A stretch of 34,260 nucleotides of DNA from the NCBI RefSeq assembly GCF_002153655.1, contig NZ_JOPJ01000030.1, positions 1 through 34,260 on the forward strand. The letters are read 5' to 3'. The notes under the pieces were generated by a model. The model worked only from the letters and a program-made list of their open reading frames with translations. It searched no databases and was not told the DNA's origin. Below, one piece after another: positions 25,813 to 34,260 of this stretch (positions within the stretch are counted from its first letter, which is position 1; each line of letters opens with the position of its first letter). The translations under genes and the position numbers were made by a program. The stretch is from Acetobacter okinawensis. GTDB lineage: Bacteria > Pseudomonadota > Alphaproteobacteria > Acetobacterales > Acetobacteraceae.

Positions 25813-26958
25813 ATGAACAAAAAAATAGATGATAAGGAAATGAATTTTTCCAACCCTGTTTATCTTGACGCCAATGCGACCGAACCCCTGCGCCCCAAGG
25901 CCCGTGCGGCCATGCTGGAGGCAGCGGACGTTACAGGGAATCCATCATCGGTGCATCAGGCCGGGCGGCGTGCGCGCGCTTTGCTGGAGGAGGCACGCAA
26001 CACACTGGCCAGCCGTATGGATGTTGCCCCACTGAACTGCGTGTTTACCGCAGGCGGCACGGAGGCCAACGTGCTGGCCATGCACGGGCTGGGGCAGGGG
26101 CGGCGTTTTCTGGTCGGGCGCACCGAGCATGACGCAGTGCGCAAGGGCATGCCCGATGGGGCGGATGTAGGCTGGCTGGAGGTGGACACGCACGGGCAGG
26201 TCCGGCTGGACCTGCTGGAGGCGGCCCTGCATGCGGGCAGTACGCCTGCATTTGTCTGCCTTATGCTGGCTAATAACGAGACAGGTGTGCTCCATCCTCT
26301 GGATGAGGTAGCGCGCCTGTGCCGCCAGTATGGCGCGCACCTGCATGTGGATGCGGTGCAGGCCGCAGGACGTATGGAACTGAGTGTAGAGCAATGCGGG
26401 GCGGACAGTCTGGCCTGCTCCGGCCACAAAATGGGCGGCCCAAAGGGGGCCGGTGCGCTGCTGCTGCGCGGCCCCGCCCCAAGACCACTGACCCCTTTGT
26501 TTGAAGGGGGCGGGCAGGAGCAGGGCCGCAGAGGTGGCACACAGCCGCTGCCTGCCATAGCCGGGCTTGTTGCCGCCCTGTGCGATGGGCTGGACAACCC
26601 GCGTGATCTGGCCCCCCTGCGCAACCGGCTGGAGCAGGCGGCCTGTGCCGCCGGGGCGGTGGTATGCGGTGCGGGGGCACCCCGTCTGGGCAATACGGCC
26701 TCCCTCGCCTTGGCGGGGCGGCGCGCGCAGGGGCAGCTTATGCGGCTTGATCTGGATGGGGTCTGTGTTTCAGCCGGGTCGGCCTGTTCGTCGGGTAAGG
26801 TCGCGTTTTCGCACGTGCTGGACGCTATGGGGCTGGGGGAACTGGCAGGGCAGGCCATACGCGTATCCCTGCCGTGGAACACGCAGGAGGCGGATGTGGA
26901 GCGGTTTGTGCAAAGTTATACACGCATGGCGGCAGGCGCCGGTCTGGCGCTGGCATAG
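25813..26958 (+). CDS. Cysteine desulfurase, NifS/IscS family (first copy)
   Basis: A PLP enzyme that takes sulfur from cysteine as a protein persulfide. From ATG 25813 it has 381 residues; ATG 25840 (372 residues) is an alternative, and neither has a well-spaced ribosome-binding site. The fold-type I pattern is complete: YLDANATEPL, the PLP-stacking His in TEHDAV, ANNETGVLHPLDEV, the Schiff-base Lys206 in SGHKMGGPKG, and the catalytic Cys325 in SACSSGK. It is less IscS-like than the next gene, for example in its shorter first domain and its VDAVQAAG region. Stop and next start are only 12 bp apart. It could supply sulfur to MnmA or to Fe-S assembly; the sequence does not decide. Confidence 0.92.
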   Translation: MNKKIDDKEMNFSNPVYLDANATEPLRPKARAAMLEAADVTGNPSSVHQAGRRARALLEEARNTLASRMDVAPLNCVFTAGGTEANVLAMHGLGQGRRFLVGRTEHDAVRKGMPDGADVGWLEVDTHGQVRLDLLEAALHAGSTPAFVCLMLANNETGVLHPLDEVARLCRQYGAHLHVDAVQAAGRMELSVEQCGADSLACSGHKMGGPKGAGALLLRGPAPRPLTPLFEGGGQEQGRRGGTQPLPAIAGLVAALCDGLDNPRDLAPLRNRLEQAACAAGAVVCGAGAPRLGNTASLALAGRRAQGQLMRLDLDGVCVSAGSACSSGKVAFSHVLDAMGLGELAGQAIRVSLPWNTQEADVERFVQSYTRMAAGAGLALA

Positions 26959-26970
26959 GTGGGGGGCGGC

Positions 26971-28155
26971 ATGACGGCATTGTATTTTGACCACGCGGCC
27001 ACCACACCGTGCGACCCACGTGTGCAGGCAGTTCTGCTGCGCGCTCTGGCGGAGGAGAACGGCAACCCGCACAGCACCACCCACGCCAGCGGCACCCGCG
27101 CGGCACAGATGGTGGAGCAGGCCCGTGCGGAGGTTGCCGCCCTGCTGGGGGCCGAGGCGCGTGAGATTGTGTTTACCTCGGGGGCGACCGAGTCCAACAA
27201 TCTGGCCATCAAGGGGGCTGTGCGGCATCTGGCGGCACAGGGGAGCGCGCGCCGCAGGGTTATTACCGTGGCGACCGAGCATAAATGTGTGCTCCAGAGT
27301 GTAGAGGATCTGGCGCAGGAAGGGTTTGAGCCGGTTGTTCTGCCGGTCAATGCCCAAGGGGTGCTGGAGCCGGATGTGCTGGCGGCAGCTTTAGCGGATG
27401 CACCGACCGCGCTGGTCTCCATCGCCGCTGCCAATAACGAGACCGGGGTGCTCCAGGACCTTGCCGCACTGGGTGCTCTGGTTACGCAGGCGGGTGCTCT
27501 GCTCCATACCGATCTGGCGCAGGCGGCAGGCAAGATTGCGCTGGACCTGCACCACCTGCCCGTGGCCCTTGCCTCTGTCTCCAGCCACAAGCTGTATGGG
27601 CCAAAGGGGGCGGGTGCGCTGTATGTGCGCCGCCGCCCCCGTGTGCGGCTGACGCCCCTGTTCTCGGGCGGTGGGCAGGAGCGGGGTTTGCGCTCGGGTA
27701 CCCTGCCGGGCTTTTTGCTGGCGGGGTTTGGCGCGGCCTGCCGCATTGCGCAGGCGGATATGGCGCGTGATGGCGCACATCTGGCTGCGTTGCAGGCCCT
27801 GTTTGTCGCACGGTTGCAGGAGCGGTTGCCGGGGTGTGTGGTCAATGCGCAGGAGGCGGCACGCCTGCCGGGTATTTTCAGCCTGCGTCTGCCGCCTGAC
27901 CTGCGCGCCGCAGATGTGCTGGAGGCCATGCCCGAGCTTGAGGTTTCGCTCGGTTCGGCCTGCTCTTCAGCGGAGTTGGCCCCGTCTTATGTGCTGGAAG
28001 CCATGGGCCTGAGCTTTGATGAGGCAGGAAGAAGCTTGCGTCTGTCCCCCGGACGTTTTACCTCCACCGCCGAAGCAGAACGCGCGGCGGACAGTCTGGC
28101 ACAGGCTGCCTTGCAGGTTCGGGCCACGCCCCCGCGGGCCAGACCCACAGCATAA
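26971..28155 (+). CDS. Cysteine desulfurase, IscS-like (second copy)
   Basis: This copy has 394 residues from ATG 26971, preceded by AGGTGGGGGG; the GTG at 26959 directly after the previous stop is possible. Motifs: YFDHAATTPCDPRV, FTSGATESNNLAIKG, TEHKCV with the PLP-stacking His, NNETGVLQDL, Schiff-base Lys207 in SSHKLYGPKG, RSGTLPG, and catalytic Cys331 in LGSACSSAELAPSYVLEAMGL, close to the IscS active loop. It is clearly a paralogue of the preceding gene in the same orientation. No IscU, IscA or HscAB gene is present in the window. It lies 55 bp before the ferredoxin gene and is probably co-transcribed with it. Confidence 0.94.
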   Translation: MTALYFDHAATTPCDPRVQAVLLRALAEENGNPHSTTHASGTRAAQMVEQARAEVAALLGAEAREIVFTSGATESNNLAIKGAVRHLAAQGSARRRVITVATEHKCVLQSVEDLAQEGFEPVVLPVNAQGVLEPDVLAAALADAPTALVSIAAANNETGVLQDLAALGALVTQAGALLHTDLAQAAGKIALDLHHLPVALASVSSHKLYGPKGAGALYVRRRPRVRLTPLFSGGGQERGLRSGTLPGFLLAGFGAACRIAQADMARDGAHLAALQALFVARLQERLPGCVVNAQEAARLPGIFSLRLPPDLRAADVLEAMPELEVSLGSACSSAELAPSYVLEAMGLSFDEAGRSLRLSPGRFTSTAEAERAADSLAQAALQVRATPPRARPTA

Positions 28156-28210
28156 GGCCAAGTTAAACCGGCCGTAGCCGCCATGATAATTTTTGGCAGG
28201 ATGGAAACCA

Positions 28211-28525
28211 ATGCCCCAGATGACGTTTGTTGAGCAGGACGGAACAGAACGCACGGTTGATGCCCCTGTTGGCCTGTCCGTGCTGGAAATCGCCCACAAG
28301 CACGATGTGGACCTTGAAGGGGCCTGCGAAGGCTCGCTCGCCTGCGCGACCTGCCACGTAGTGGTGGACCCGGCATGGGCGGACAAGCTGAGTGCCCCCA
28401 CCGATGATGAGGAAGACATGCTGGACCTTGCCTTTGGTCTGGAAAAAACCTCACGCCTTGGCTGCCAGATTGTTATGACCGAAGCACTGGATGGTCTGGT
28501 TGTGCGCCTGCCCAGCAAGGCCTGA
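28211..28525 (+). CDS. fdx: [2Fe-2S] ferredoxin, Isc/adrenodoxin type
   Basis: A small acidic electron carrier of 104 residues. ATG 28211 follows AGGATGG (28198-28204). The cluster ligands have the adrenodoxin/Isc spacing C-x5-C-x2-C-x36-C: Cys39, Cys45, Cys48 and Cys85, the first three in [13 protein letters not shown] and the last in RLGCQI. In E. coli the isc-operon ferredoxin binds IscS and delivers electrons for Fe-S assembly. Here it follows two desulfurases, in line with that role, but other redox partners cannot be excluded. Confidence 0.93.
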   Translation: MPQMTFVEQDGTERTVDAPVGLSVLEIAHKHDVDLEGACEGSLACATCHVVVDPAWADKLSAPTDDEEDMLDLAFGLEKTSRLGCQIVMTEALDGLVVRLPSKA

Positions 28526-28559
28526 TACCGATTATTTAAAGGGGAAGGATAACCCGCCC

Positions 28560-29642
28560 ATGCGTATTCTTGTTGCCATGTCCGGAGGGGTGGACAGTTC
28601 CGTGGTGGCTGCCCGGCTGCTGGAGGAAGGGCACGAGGTCGTGGGCGCGACCCTTCAGCTTTACGATTCCAGAGGGGCGGCCAAAAAAGGCGCATGCTGC
28701 GCAGGGCAGGACATCCGCGATGCCCGCGCCGTGGCCGACCGTCTGGGGTTCCCGCATTATGTCATTGACGCCGAGCGCCGGTTTCAGGACAGCGTGATCG
28801 AACGCTTTGCCGATGCCTATGCCGCGGGCGAGACTCCGGTCCCCTGCGTTGCCTGCAATCAGGGCGTCAAATTTACCGACCTGCTGGGACTGGCGAAGGA
28901 AATCGGGGCAGAGGCCATGGCCACCGGCCACTACGTGCGCCGTGTGGAAGGCCCGCAGGGGGCCGAACTGCACCGCCCTGTGGACGAGGCGCGTGACCAG
29001 AGCTGGTTCCTGTTTGCCACCACGCGCGCGCAGTTGGATTTTTTACGCTTCCCCTTGGGCGACATGCCCGACAAGGCCGCCGTACGGCAGGAGGCCGAGC
29101 GCTACGGGCTGGTTGTGGCAGGCAAGCCCGACAGCCAGGACCTCTGCTTTGTCAGCGATGGCTCCTACGTGGACCTTGTCGAGCGTATGCACCCCGAAAT
29201 GGCAGGCCCGGGCGAGATTGTGGACCAGTCCGGCCATGTTGTGGGCGCGCATGAAGGGGTCATGCGCTTTACCGTGGGGCAGAGCAAACGGCTGGGCAAT
29301 GCCGCGCGCCTTCAGGGGGAACGGCAGATGGTGGTGGGGGTCGAACCCGGCCGCAAACGTGTGATTATTGGCCCACGCGCCCACGCATTTGTCAGCGCCC
29401 TGTCCGTGCGGGATGTGAACTGGCTGGTGGACGCCCCGCCAGAAGGGCTTGTGTGCAAGGTGCAGATGCGCGCGCGTGAGGAGCCACGCACCGCCCGCGT
29501 GCTACCCACCGCCGATGGGGCAACCGTGCTGCTGGACGCACCGGCTATGCCCGCCCCCGGTCAGGCCTGCGTGTTTTATCAGGGAAGCCGGATTCTGGGT
29601 GGCGGGTTCATCCGCCGGACGGAGCAGCCGGTTACGGTGTAA
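28560..29642 (+). CDS. mnmA: MnmA, tRNA-uridine 2-sulfurtransferase
   Basis: MnmA makes 2-thiouridine at the wobble U34 of tRNA-Lys, Glu and Gln, using ATP and sulfur from a cysteine desulfurase. It has 360 residues from ATG 28560 after GGGGAAGGA (28541-28549). Features: PP-loop SGGVDSS (8-14), catalytic Cys99 in CVACNQGVKF, ATGHYVRR, and the persulfide-carrying Cys196 in DSQDLCFVSDG. The C-terminal beta-barrel has FTVGQSKRLG and ends in GGGFIRR. It lies 34 bp after fdx and downstream of two desulfurases, which suggests its sulfur donor is encoded in the same transcript, as with YrvO-MnmA in Bacillus subtilis. Confidence 0.96.
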   Translation: MRILVAMSGGVDSSVVAARLLEEGHEVVGATLQLYDSRGAAKKGACCAGQDIRDARAVADRLGFPHYVIDAERRFQDSVIERFADAYAAGETPVPCVACNQGVKFTDLLGLAKEIGAEAMATGHYVRRVEGPQGAELHRPVDEARDQSWFLFATTRAQLDFLRFPLGDMPDKAAVRQEAERYGLVVAGKPDSQDLCFVSDGSYVDLVERMHPEMAGPGEIVDQSGHVVGAHEGVMRFTVGQSKRLGNAARLQGERQMVVGVEPGRKRVIIGPRAHAFVSALSVRDVNWLVDAPPEGLVCKVQMRAREEPRTARVLPTADGATVLLDAPAMPAPGQACVFYQGSRILGGGFIRRTEQPVTV

Positions 29643-29667
29643 ACTCAGGAACAGGGAGTGCTGGCGC

Positions 29668-30327
29668 ATGGCCGAAGGTCGTCTGGTTATCGGAACACAG
29701 CGTTATTCATCATGGTCGCTGCGGGGCTGGCTCTGCGTGCGTCTGGCTGGGCTGGATGTGGCGGTGCAGGTTGTGCCACTTGCTGGTGGCGGGCAGACCA
29801 CAGCGCTTAAAACCCTTTCGCCCAATGGGTGTGTGCCGTATCTGGAGCATAAGGATGCGGTGGTGTGGGACTCGCTCTCCATTGCCGAATACTGTGCCGA
29901 GCAGCACGGTTTTCTGTGGCCCAAGGACAGGGCTGTCCGGGCATGGGCGCGCTCCGTTGCTGCGGAAATGCATTCCGGCTTCCGGGCCGTGCGCTCGGCA
30001 TTCCCCATGAATCTGGGGCGCAACCGGCCGCTGCCCACCCCGCTGGGGGAGGATGTGCTCAAGGATATTGCGCGCATCAACGCCATCTGGACCGAGGGTG
30101 CGGGCCGTGGCGGGCCATTCCTGTGTGGGCCGGGCATGGGGAATGTGGATGCCATGTTCGCCCCCGTTGTGTGCCGTTTTCTCTCCTACGACGTGCCGGG
30201 GCTTTCTCCCACGGCTCATGCCTACATGCAGGCCGTGCGCCACCATCCCCTGATGGAGGAGTGGTATGCCGCCGCTGCGCGTGAGCCGGTGGCATGGCAA
30301 TTGGATATGTATGAATCACTGGCCTGA
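29668..30327 (+). CDS. Glutathione S-transferase family protein
   Basis: A protein of 219 residues. ATG 29668 follows AGGGAG by 10 bp and lies 25 bp after mnmA. The N-terminal thioredoxin-like domain begins VIGTQRYSSWSLRGWLC, where the Ser pair is the likely glutathione-activating site. NGCVPYLEHKDAVVWDSLSIAEYCAE gives the conserved cis-Pro and the glutathione-binding Ser. The C-terminal all-helical domain has GNVDAMFAPVVCR, the usual N-capping motif. It resembles the GST subgroup near maleylacetoacetate isomerase and YfcF. The substrate is unknown. Confidence 0.88.
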   Translation: MAEGRLVIGTQRYSSWSLRGWLCVRLAGLDVAVQVVPLAGGGQTTALKTLSPNGCVPYLEHKDAVVWDSLSIAEYCAEQHGFLWPKDRAVRAWARSVAAEMHSGFRAVRSAFPMNLGRNRPLPTPLGEDVLKDIARINAIWTEGAGRGGPFLCGPGMGNVDAMFAPVVCRFLSYDVPGLSPTAHAYMQAVRHHPLMEEWYAAAAREPVAWQLDMYESLA

Positions 30328-30365
30328 GCCAGCACCATGATGCTCAGCCGGGGGCAGGGCTAGGC

Positions 30366-31520
30366 ATGTCCACCCCCACACCTGCGCATGTGGCCCAGCC
30401 CGTAACCGCCCCCCACAGGCCGTTGCGGGTTATGACTGTTCTGCCCCCGCGTGAGCGGTTTGCTGCGGCGGAGGCGGGGGCCATAGCGCTGCTGGTGCAC
30501 CGCATGGCCGGTGCGGGCGAGGTTGTGGTGGGGAGTGCACCTGCCACCCGTGCGTTTGCCGATGTGCCTTTTGTGCCGGTTCCGCCTGCCCTGTTTGCTC
30601 TTGGCACCATGGGGCGCTACCGGGCGGGGGTCGCACGGCTTGTTGGCAGCATCCGCCCCGATCTGGTGGAGGTGCATAACCGGCCGGATCTGGCGTTGGC
30701 TATCAGTCGGCGTTTTCCCCACATGCCGCTGGTGCTGGTGTTGCATAATGACCCGTGTGGCATGCGTGGGGCCAAAACCGCGCGCGAGCGTACGGTGCTG
30801 GCAGGCAAAATGGCGGTTGTGGCCGTGTCGGGCTGGCTGCGGGCGCGGTTTCTGGCACAGGGCGCTCAGGGGTGTGTTACGGTTCTGCCCAACGCGCTTG
30901 ACCTTGCTGCCCTGCCTGCCCCCGCCCCCGTGCGGGACCGGACCGTGCTGTTTGCAGGGCGTGTTGTGGCGGACAAGGGGGTGGATGCGTTTGTCGCGGC
31001 CTGTGCGGCCCTGCTGCCCCGTTACCCGACATGGCAGGCCACCATTATTGGGGCAGACAGGTTTGGCCCAGCATCTCCCCAGACAGATTTTCTCGCCCGT
31101 TTGCAGGAGCAGGCGCGCGTAGCTGGGGTCAGCATGGCCGGTTATCAGCCCCATGCGCAGGTTTTGCAGGCCATGAGCCAGGCCGCCATTGTGGTGGTAC
31201 CCAGCCGGTGGGCCGAGCCTTTTGGCATGGCCGCACTGGAGGCCATGGGGTGTGGGGCTGCTGTGCTGACGTCACGCAATGGCGGGTTGCCCGAGGTTGC
31301 GGGGCAGGCAGCACTCTATGCCAGCCCGGATGACCTGCCGGGCATGGTGGCAGCACTGGAGCGCCTGATGGCCGATGTCACGTTACGTGCGCATCTGGGG
31401 CAGGCGGGGCTGGCCCGTGCGCGGCTGTTTGACAGCGCAGTGCTACGCCCGGAGCGCCAGATTTTTCAAGCCCGTGTTGTGCAGGTCTGGCCGCATGTCA
31501 GCCGCTTGGTGCAAGGGTAG
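30366..31520 (+). CDS. Glycosyltransferase, GT4 family (GT-B fold)
   Basis: A protein of 384 residues from ATG 30366 (GGGCTAGG just upstream). The N-terminal domain ends with PDLVEVHNRPDLAL and a His/Asn loop, LVLHNDP. The C-terminal nucleotide-sugar domain contains LFAGRVVADKGVDAFV, ATIIGADRFG and the E-x7-E signature EPFGMAALE at residues 284-292 (Glu284 and Glu292), with SRNGGLPEV following. This is a retaining GT4 enzyme like those building lipopolysaccharide core or exopolysaccharide. No other polysaccharide gene is nearby, so donor and acceptor are unknown. The N-terminal 20 residues are Pro-rich without a signal peptide. Confidence 0.9.
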   Translation: MSTPTPAHVAQPVTAPHRPLRVMTVLPPRERFAAAEAGAIALLVHRMAGAGEVVVGSAPATRAFADVPFVPVPPALFALGTMGRYRAGVARLVGSIRPDLVEVHNRPDLALAISRRFPHMPLVLVLHNDPCGMRGAKTARERTVLAGKMAVVAVSGWLRARFLAQGAQGCVTVLPNALDLAALPAPAPVRDRTVLFAGRVVADKGVDAFVAACAALLPRYPTWQATIIGADRFGPASPQTDFLARLQEQARVAGVSMAGYQPHAQVLQAMSQAAIVVVPSRWAEPFGMAALEAMGCGAAVLTSRNGGLPEVAGQAALYASPDDLPGMVAALERLMADVTLRAHLGQAGLARARLFDSAVLRPERQIFQARVVQVWPHVSRLVQG

Positions 31521-31626
31521 GTAGGGCTCAGGCAGGGCGCTGGAGTATGGGCGCTCCGCGTGAAGCCGGGTGTAGAGTGTGTTCCAGATGTTGTGTTGGC
31601 GGTGCGTGTTCTGGGCGGGTGGCTTG

Positions 31627-32298
31627 TCAGGCCGGGGACGGCTGCCAGCCGCAGGCGCGCAGGGCGGGTTGCATGCCGGTGCGCGGTGGAGCGGTTACGG
31701 TAATGCCGTTTTCAAGGGGTAAATGCAGGCTTCTGGCCAGCAGGTGCAGGCCTGCGGGGCTGGCGGTGCCGTAAAGGGCATCGCCCACAATGGGCCAGCC
31801 CATGGCCGCACAATGCACACGGGCCTGATGGGTTCGCCCGGTTTCAAGCTCCAGTTCCAGCCAGCTTGTGTGTGCGCTCTGTCCCAGCACCCGCCATGTG
31901 GTGGCTGCTGGCGCGCCTGTGGCCGCTACCTGTACGGACCAGCCCGCTCTGGTGCTGGTCTTGAGCAGGGGCAGGTCAATGCGCCCGGTCTGGGTGTGCG
32001 GCACACCATCCACCACGGCCCAGTAGGTCTTGCGCGCGGTTTTGGTGGCAAAGGCCTGCTGCATGGCCAGCAGGGGCTGCTTGCGCAGGGCTATGGCTAG
32101 GCAGCCTGAAGTATCGGTATCCAGCCGGTGGGCCAGCCACGGCCCGTCCTTGCGGCGGGAGAGCAGGGGGAACCAGTCCTCCACACATGCGCCACCGCCG
32201 GGGCCGGTGTGTACGGGCAGGCCCGCGGGTTTGTCCACAATCACCACATGGCTGCTCTGGTAGAGCAGGGGCGGCATGGCTGGAGGGGAGGGGGGCAT
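31627..32298 (-). CDS. RluA-family pseudouridine synthase
   Basis: A protein of 223 residues isomerising uridine in rRNA or tRNA. The catalytic motif HRLDTDTSG gives Asp60. VVIVDKPAGLPVH, RKTYWAVVDG, LELETGRTHQARVH and VGDALYG are all RluA-family marks. It has no N-terminal S4 domain, and its short length is closer to RluA than to RluC or RluD; the exact target is undecided. Its ATG (32298) directly follows the ftsK TGA as TGAATG, with GAGG inside the ftsK end serving as ribosome-binding site, so translation is coupled to ftsK. The 106 bp to the convergent glycosyltransferase gene show no strong terminator. Confidence 0.92.
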   Translation of the reverse strand: MPPSPPAMPPLLYQSSHVVIVDKPAGLPVHTGPGGGACVEDWFPLLSRRKDGPWLAHRLDTDTSGCLAIALRKQPLLAMQQAFATKTARKTYWAVVDGVPHTQTGRIDLPLLKTSTRAGWSVQVAATGAPAATTWRVLGQSAHTSWLELELETGRTHQARVHCAAMGWPIVGDALYGTASPAGLHLLARSLHLPLENGITVTAPPRTGMQPALRACGWQPSPA

Positions 32299-34260
32299 TC
32301 AGTCCTCTTCCCGCGCGGCGCCGACCAGCACCTTGCGGCGGCCTACATGGTCGGCACGGCTGATAATGCCTTCCTTTTCCATCTGTTCGATCAGCTTGGC
32401 CGCGCGGTTGTAGCCAATGGAGAGATGGCGCTGGATAAAGGAGGTGGAAGCCTTGCCCTCCCGCGTGACAATGTCCACTGCCTCGCTGTACATATCGGCT
32501 TCGGCGTTTTCGTTCCCGCTGGCGCGGCTGCCAGCGCTGGAGGACGCATTTTCCTCCATGGGGTCGGCCAGAACGTCCTCATCATAGATCGGCTCGCCCT
32601 GCTCCTTGAGGAAGTTGACGACCTGCTCCACCTCGCTATCGGCCACAAACGGGCCATGCACGCGGGTAATGCGCCCCCCGCCCTGCATGAACAGCATATC
32701 CCCCTGCCCCAGAAGCTGCTCCGCCCCCTGCTCGCCCAGAATGGTGCGGCTGTCGAACTTGCTGATAACCTGAAAGGAGATACGGGTGGGGAAGTTGGCC
32801 TTGATGGTGCCCGTAATCACATCCACCGAAGGGCGCTGCGTTGCCATGATGACGTGAATACCCGCAGCACGTGCCTTTTGCGCCAGCCGCTGCACGCAGG
32901 CGTCAATTTCCTTGCCGGCGGTCATCATAAGGTCGGCCATTTCGTCAATAATGACGACAATATAGGGCATGGGGTCGAGGGTGACGGACTGCTCCTCAAA
33001 CACCGGGTTGCCGGTTTCGGGGTCAAAGCCGGTCTGCACGCGGCGGACCACGACCTCCCCATCTGCGCGGGCTTCACTCGCACGGGCGTTGTAGCCGGCA
33101 ATGTTACGCACCTGCATGTGCGCCATGGTGCGGTAGCGGCGGTCCATCTCCCGCACGACCCATTTGAGCGCGTTTACAGCCTTTGGCGGTTCGGTCACAA
33201 CCGGGGTCAGCAGGTGGGGGATGCCATCGTAAATGGAGAGTTCAAGCACCTTGGGGTCAATCATGATCAGCCTGCACTCATCAGGCGAGAGCCGGTAGAG
33301 CAGGGACAGGATCATGGCGTTCACACCCACCGACTTGCCTGAGCCGGTGGTGCCCGCGACCAGCAGGTGCGGCATGCGCGCAAGGTCGGAGAACATGGGC
33401 TCGCCCGCAATATCCTTGCCAAGGGCAAGGGGGAGCTGGCCCGTATCCTCGCGCCATGTGGGCTGGTTGAGCAGCTCGGACAGGTAGACCGTCTCACGCG
33501 TCTGGTTGGGAACTTCAATCCCCATCACGTTGCGACCGGGGACTGTGGCAATACGCACGCTCAGCACGGAGAGCGAGCGCGCCACGTCGTCCGCCAGCCC
33601 GATAATACGGGCCGAGCGAATACCCGGTGCGGGTTCCAGCTCATAGAGTGTGACCACGGGTCCGGCGCTCATGCCCACAATGCGGCCCTGCACGCCGTAA
33701 TCGGCCAGAACCTGCTCCAGCATGCGGGCGGTGGCGTTCAGCAGTTCGGGCGAGGGGCCGGTGTGGGCGTTGCTGGGGGCGGCGCGCAGCAGGCTCATGG
33801 GGGGGAGTTCCCACCCGCCTTTGCGTGCGGCGGTCCGTTCCGGGGTGGGGGTGGCGTTTTCGGTCTGGCTGGCCCCGGCAAACAGGCGGCCGAGCAGGCC
33901 GCTTCTGGCGGGTTTTTCGGCCAGTGGGGCGGGGGATGTGGTTGCCGGTAGAATAAAGCCGGGGTCTGCCTGTGTGGCGGGGAGCGGTGTTATGGCTGCT
34001 GCCTGCGCGGGGCTGTCCAGCGGTGCGGGGGGGCTTGGGCTGCGGGGCTGCTGCGGGTTCTGCCCGGTTGTGCCGTGCAGCACCAGTGCTGTGCCGGTGC
34101 TGGGCTGCGGGGGAGATGGGGCGTGGTAAGCGGGCGTGTGGCCGGGCTCGTCGTCCTCATCATCAAACAGGGCGCCGGTGGGCAGGGAGCTGCCATAAAA
34201 CGGGTCTGTGGCGGGGGTTGCCTGCGGGGTGTAGGCTGCTGTGGTGGAATGGGTCGGGGC
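32299..34260 (-). CDS. ftsK: FtsK DNA translocase, cut by the right window edge
   Basis: The frame is open from base 34260 to the TGA at 32299-32301, giving 653 visible residues; the N-terminal membrane domain and start lie outside. FtsK pumps chromosomal DNA at the septum and activates XerCD at dif. The visible part begins with a Pro/Ala/Thr-rich linker. The alpha-beta motor follows with Walker A GTTGSGKS, Walker [12 protein letters not shown] and [13 protein letters not shown]. The gamma winged-helix domain at the C-terminus ([37 protein letters not shown]) recognises polar KOPS sequences. An acidic spacer (about 100 residues before the end) separates motor and gamma. GTG 34081-34083 is not a real start. 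Orientation is opposite to most of the window. Confidence 0.96.
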   Translation of the reverse strand, partial: APTHSTTAAYTPQATPATDPFYGSSLPTGALFDDEDDEPGHTPAYHAPSPPQPSTGTALVLHGTTGQNPQQPRSPSPPAPLDSPAQAAAITPLPATQADPGFILPATTSPAPLAEKPARSGLLGRLFAGASQTENATPTPERTAARKGGWELPPMSLLRAAPSNAHTGPSPELLNATARMLEQVLADYGVQGRIVGMSAGPVVTLYELEPAPGIRSARIIGLADDVARSLSVLSVRIATVPGRNVMGIEVPNQTRETVYLSELLNQPTWREDTGQLPLALGKDIAGEPMFSDLARMPHLLVAGTTGSGKSVGVNAMILSLLYRLSPDECRLIMIDPKVLELSIYDGIPHLLTPVVTEPPKAVNALKWVVREMDRRYRTMAHMQVRNIAGYNARASEARADGEVVVRRVQTGFDPETGNPVFEEQSVTLDPMPYIVVIIDEMADLMMTAGKEIDACVQRLAQKARAAGIHVIMATQRPSVDVITGTIKANFPTRISFQVISKFDSRTILGEQGAEQLLGQGDMLFMQGGGRITRVHGPFVADSEVEQVVNFLKEQGEPIYDEDVLADPMEENASSSAGSRASGNENAEADMYSEAVDIVTREGKASTSFIQRHLSIGYNRAAKLIEQMEKEGIISRADHVGRRKVLVGAAREED

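Noticed and set aside
1-34260. CRISPR arrays, insertion sequences, attachment sites or toxin-antitoxin pairs
   Set aside because: No regularly spaced repeats, transposase-like frames, long terminal inverted repeats or small paired genes were seen. The only tRNA has no integrase or duplicated 3' end beside it.

Overview
The window reads as an ordinary chromosomal stretch of a GC-rich alphaproteobacterium, most probably an acetic acid bacterium (Acetobacteraceae, Acetobacter/Gluconobacter-like). This rests on the gene order (tolB-pal-cpoB-tilS-ftsH-folP-glmM, then addB-addA-trxA and accD-folC), the alphaproteobacterial AddAB recombinase and a CtrA-family regulator. No taxonomic search was possible. 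Nothing looks mobile: I see no transposase, integrase, phage gene, CRISPR array or rRNA.

Region 1 (1-10.8 kb, + strand) is a cell-envelope and housekeeping block. It holds the 3' end of tolA, then tolB, pal and cpoB (outer-membrane constriction and cell-wall synthesis during division), tilS (tRNA-Ile lysidine), ftsH (membrane AAA+ protease), folP (folate), glmM (UDP-GlcNAc precursor) and thiD (thiamine). Hairpin terminators follow tolB, pal and ftsH.

Region 2 (10.8-19.7 kb) starts with a minus-strand CtrA-like regulator whose receiver domain has lost the phosphoacceptor aspartate, one acidic-pocket aspartate and the conserved lysine. A 412-bp AT-rich divergent region separates it from tsaE-addB-addA, which are chained by ATGA overlaps. 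trxA follows.

Region 3 (19.7-24.7 kb) holds accD and folC (fatty-acid and folate synthesis), a minus-strand tRNA-Thr(UGU), and the coupled pair cysS-trmJ ending in a very strong terminator.

Region 4 (24.7-31.5 kb) has a minus-strand alpha/beta hydrolase, then a + strand sulfur cluster: two tandem cysteine desulfurases, a [2Fe-2S] ferredoxin and the tRNA thiolase mnmA. A glutathione S-transferase-like gene and a GT4 glycosyltransferase follow.

Region 5 (31.6-34.3 kb, minus strand) holds ftsK, cut by the right edge, with an RluA-type pseudouridine synthase starting directly at its stop codon.

Most genes are textbook. The observations most worth a second look are the phosphorylation-incompetent CtrA-like regulator with its AT-rich promoter region, the paired desulfurases beside mnmA without a visible scaffold gene, the start-codon problem of tilS, a short leader ORF coupled to ftsH, and a twin-arginine-like signal on TolB. 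I found no clearly new multi-gene system.
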